Assembly (NCBI GenBank): GCA_937930605.1 | Contig: CALHBZ010000095.1 | Coordinates: 1 to 6,932, forward strand | DNA: 6,932 bases | Source: Streptococcus oralis | GTDB taxonomy: Bacteria; Bacillota; Bacilli; Lactobacillales; Streptococcaceae | Direction of reading: 5' to 3' | Shown here: positions 6,456 through 6,932 of the stretch, in pieces | Position numbering within the stretch: the first letter of the stretch is position 1 | How the letters are laid out: every line of letters starts with the position of its first letter | Notes under the pieces: generated by a model | Told to the model about the DNA's origin: nothing | The model's input: only the letters and a program-made list of their open reading frames with translations | Database searches by the model: none | Made by a program: the position numbers and the translations under genes

Positions 6456-6932
6456 GACCCCCAAAAGTTAGACAATTAATTTATCCGAAGGATTTAGTTC
6501 TGTATTGCACAGGACTGAGTCCTTTTAGTTTGACCTTAATTCGTTTATTGTTGTAGTAATCAATGTAGTCCACAATAGCTTGTTCCAATTGGTTAAGCGA
6601 CTGAAACGACTTCTCATAACCATAAAACATCTCAGACTTAAGAATACCAAAGAAGGACTCCATCATACCGTTGTCTAGGCTGTTGCCCTTGCGTGACATA
6701 GATGCTTGGATTCCCCTACTCTCTAGGAACCGATGATAAGAATCATGTTGGTATTGCCAGCCTTGGTCGCTGTGTAAAATGGTATTCTCATAGTGTTTCT
6801 CTGTGAAGGCCTGTTCCAACATGACTTTCACTTGTTCTAAGTTGGGCGAAGTAGAAAGATGATAAGCAATAATTTCACTGTTAAAGCCATCTAAAACAGG
6901 CGATAAATAGAGTTTCTGTGTGCTATTTGGAA
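6450..6932 (-). mobile_element. IS3-family (IS150-group) insertion sequence, 3' end only
   Basis: The segment starts with a terminal-repeat-like TGTACTGACCCCCAAAAGTT (from 6450), the type of end found in IS150-group elements, and contains the C-terminal half of the OrfB transposase on the minus strand. Only one end lies in the window, so total length, the other inverted repeat and the target duplication cannot be checked. The boundary could lie a few bases to either side (another TG occurs at 6455), because host and element sequences share TGTAC here. The resemblance to streptococcal IS861-type elements is a memory-based impression. Confidence 0.7.
6481..6932 (-). CDS. IS3-family transposase OrfB (DDE/rve integrase core), truncated by window edge
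   Basis: The frame is open from the right edge down to the TAA at 6481-6483, giving about 150 C-terminal residues. The GTG at 6831 is internal, since family-like sequence continues upstream (KLYLSPVLDGFNSEIIAYHL). The integrase core shows the second catalytic aspartate in LHSDQGWQYQ and the glutamate in NGMMESFFGILKSE, spaced D(35)E as in IS3-family enzymes. The first catalytic aspartate should lie beyond the window. The C-terminus YIDYYNNKRIKVKLKGLSPVQYR is the usual end of IS150-group OrfB. It would normally be made as an OrfAB fusion by -1 frameshifting; OrfA is not visible. No internal stop is seen, so this half is intact. The coding end lies about 30 nt from the putative IS terminus. Confidence 0.92.
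   Translation of the reverse strand, partial: PNSTQKLYLSPVLDGFNSEIIAYHLSTSPNLEQVKVMLEQAFTEKHYENTILHSDQGWQYQHDSYHRFLESRGIQASMSRKGNSLDNGMMESFFGILKSEMFYGYEKSFQSLNQLEQAIVDYIDYYNNKRIKVKLKGLSPVQYRTKSFG

Noticed and set aside
1..6932. CRISPR array, tRNA/rRNA genes, BOX or RUP repeats, phage or defence genes
   Set aside because: No regularly spaced repeats, tRNA-like folds, recognisable pneumococcal repeat units or defence domains were seen on either strand; nearly all sequence is accounted for by ordinary genes.

Overview
The window looks like chromosomal DNA of a streptococcus of the mitis/pneumoniae group. The base composition is low-GC, most genes have strong AGGAGG-type ribosome binding sites, and the QueA and NagB proteins closely resemble the pneumococcal proteins as I remember them. 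I had no search tool, so species-level placement is inference.

Layout, left to right. Positions 1-4475 hold five tightly packed plus-strand genes that read as one operon: mnmL (5' end cut off by the window), mnmM, a small Cys/Lys-rich protein of unknown function, a 684-residue CPA1-type Na+/H+ antiporter with a long C-terminal cytosolic part, and a YihY/BrkB-family membrane protein. Neighbours overlap by 17 and 8 nt or are separated by 11 and 29 nt. A hairpin terminator at 4495-4530 closes the operon and probably also stops queA, which converges from the other side. queA lies on the minus strand (4542-5570). It is divergent from nagB (5718-6425), and a roughly 147-nt interval between them holds both promoters. 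The nagB promoter is a perfect TTGACA-N17-TATAAT. A HutC/NagR-type operator, TGGTCTATACCA, fills most of its spacer, and a partial cre-like site lies just upstream. The right edge (about 6450-6932) is the end of an IS3-family (IS150-type) insertion sequence with its transposase on the minus strand. It appears to have landed in the terminator of nagB.

Functionally, three genes concern wobble-position tRNA modification. MnmL and MnmM complete mnm5s2U34 in the Gram-positive route, and QueA builds queuosine at G34. nagB feeds amino sugars into glycolysis and looks controlled by GlcN6P/GlcNAc6P-sensing NagR. The antiporter and YihY protein are envelope proteins co-transcribed with the tRNA-modification pair, with no obvious biochemical link. 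I do not see a new defence or mobile system. The points most worth a second look are the unexplained small ORF inside the mnmLM operon, the antiporter's C-terminal region, the promoter/operator layout of nagB, and the IS insertion that removes the U-tract of the nagB terminator.
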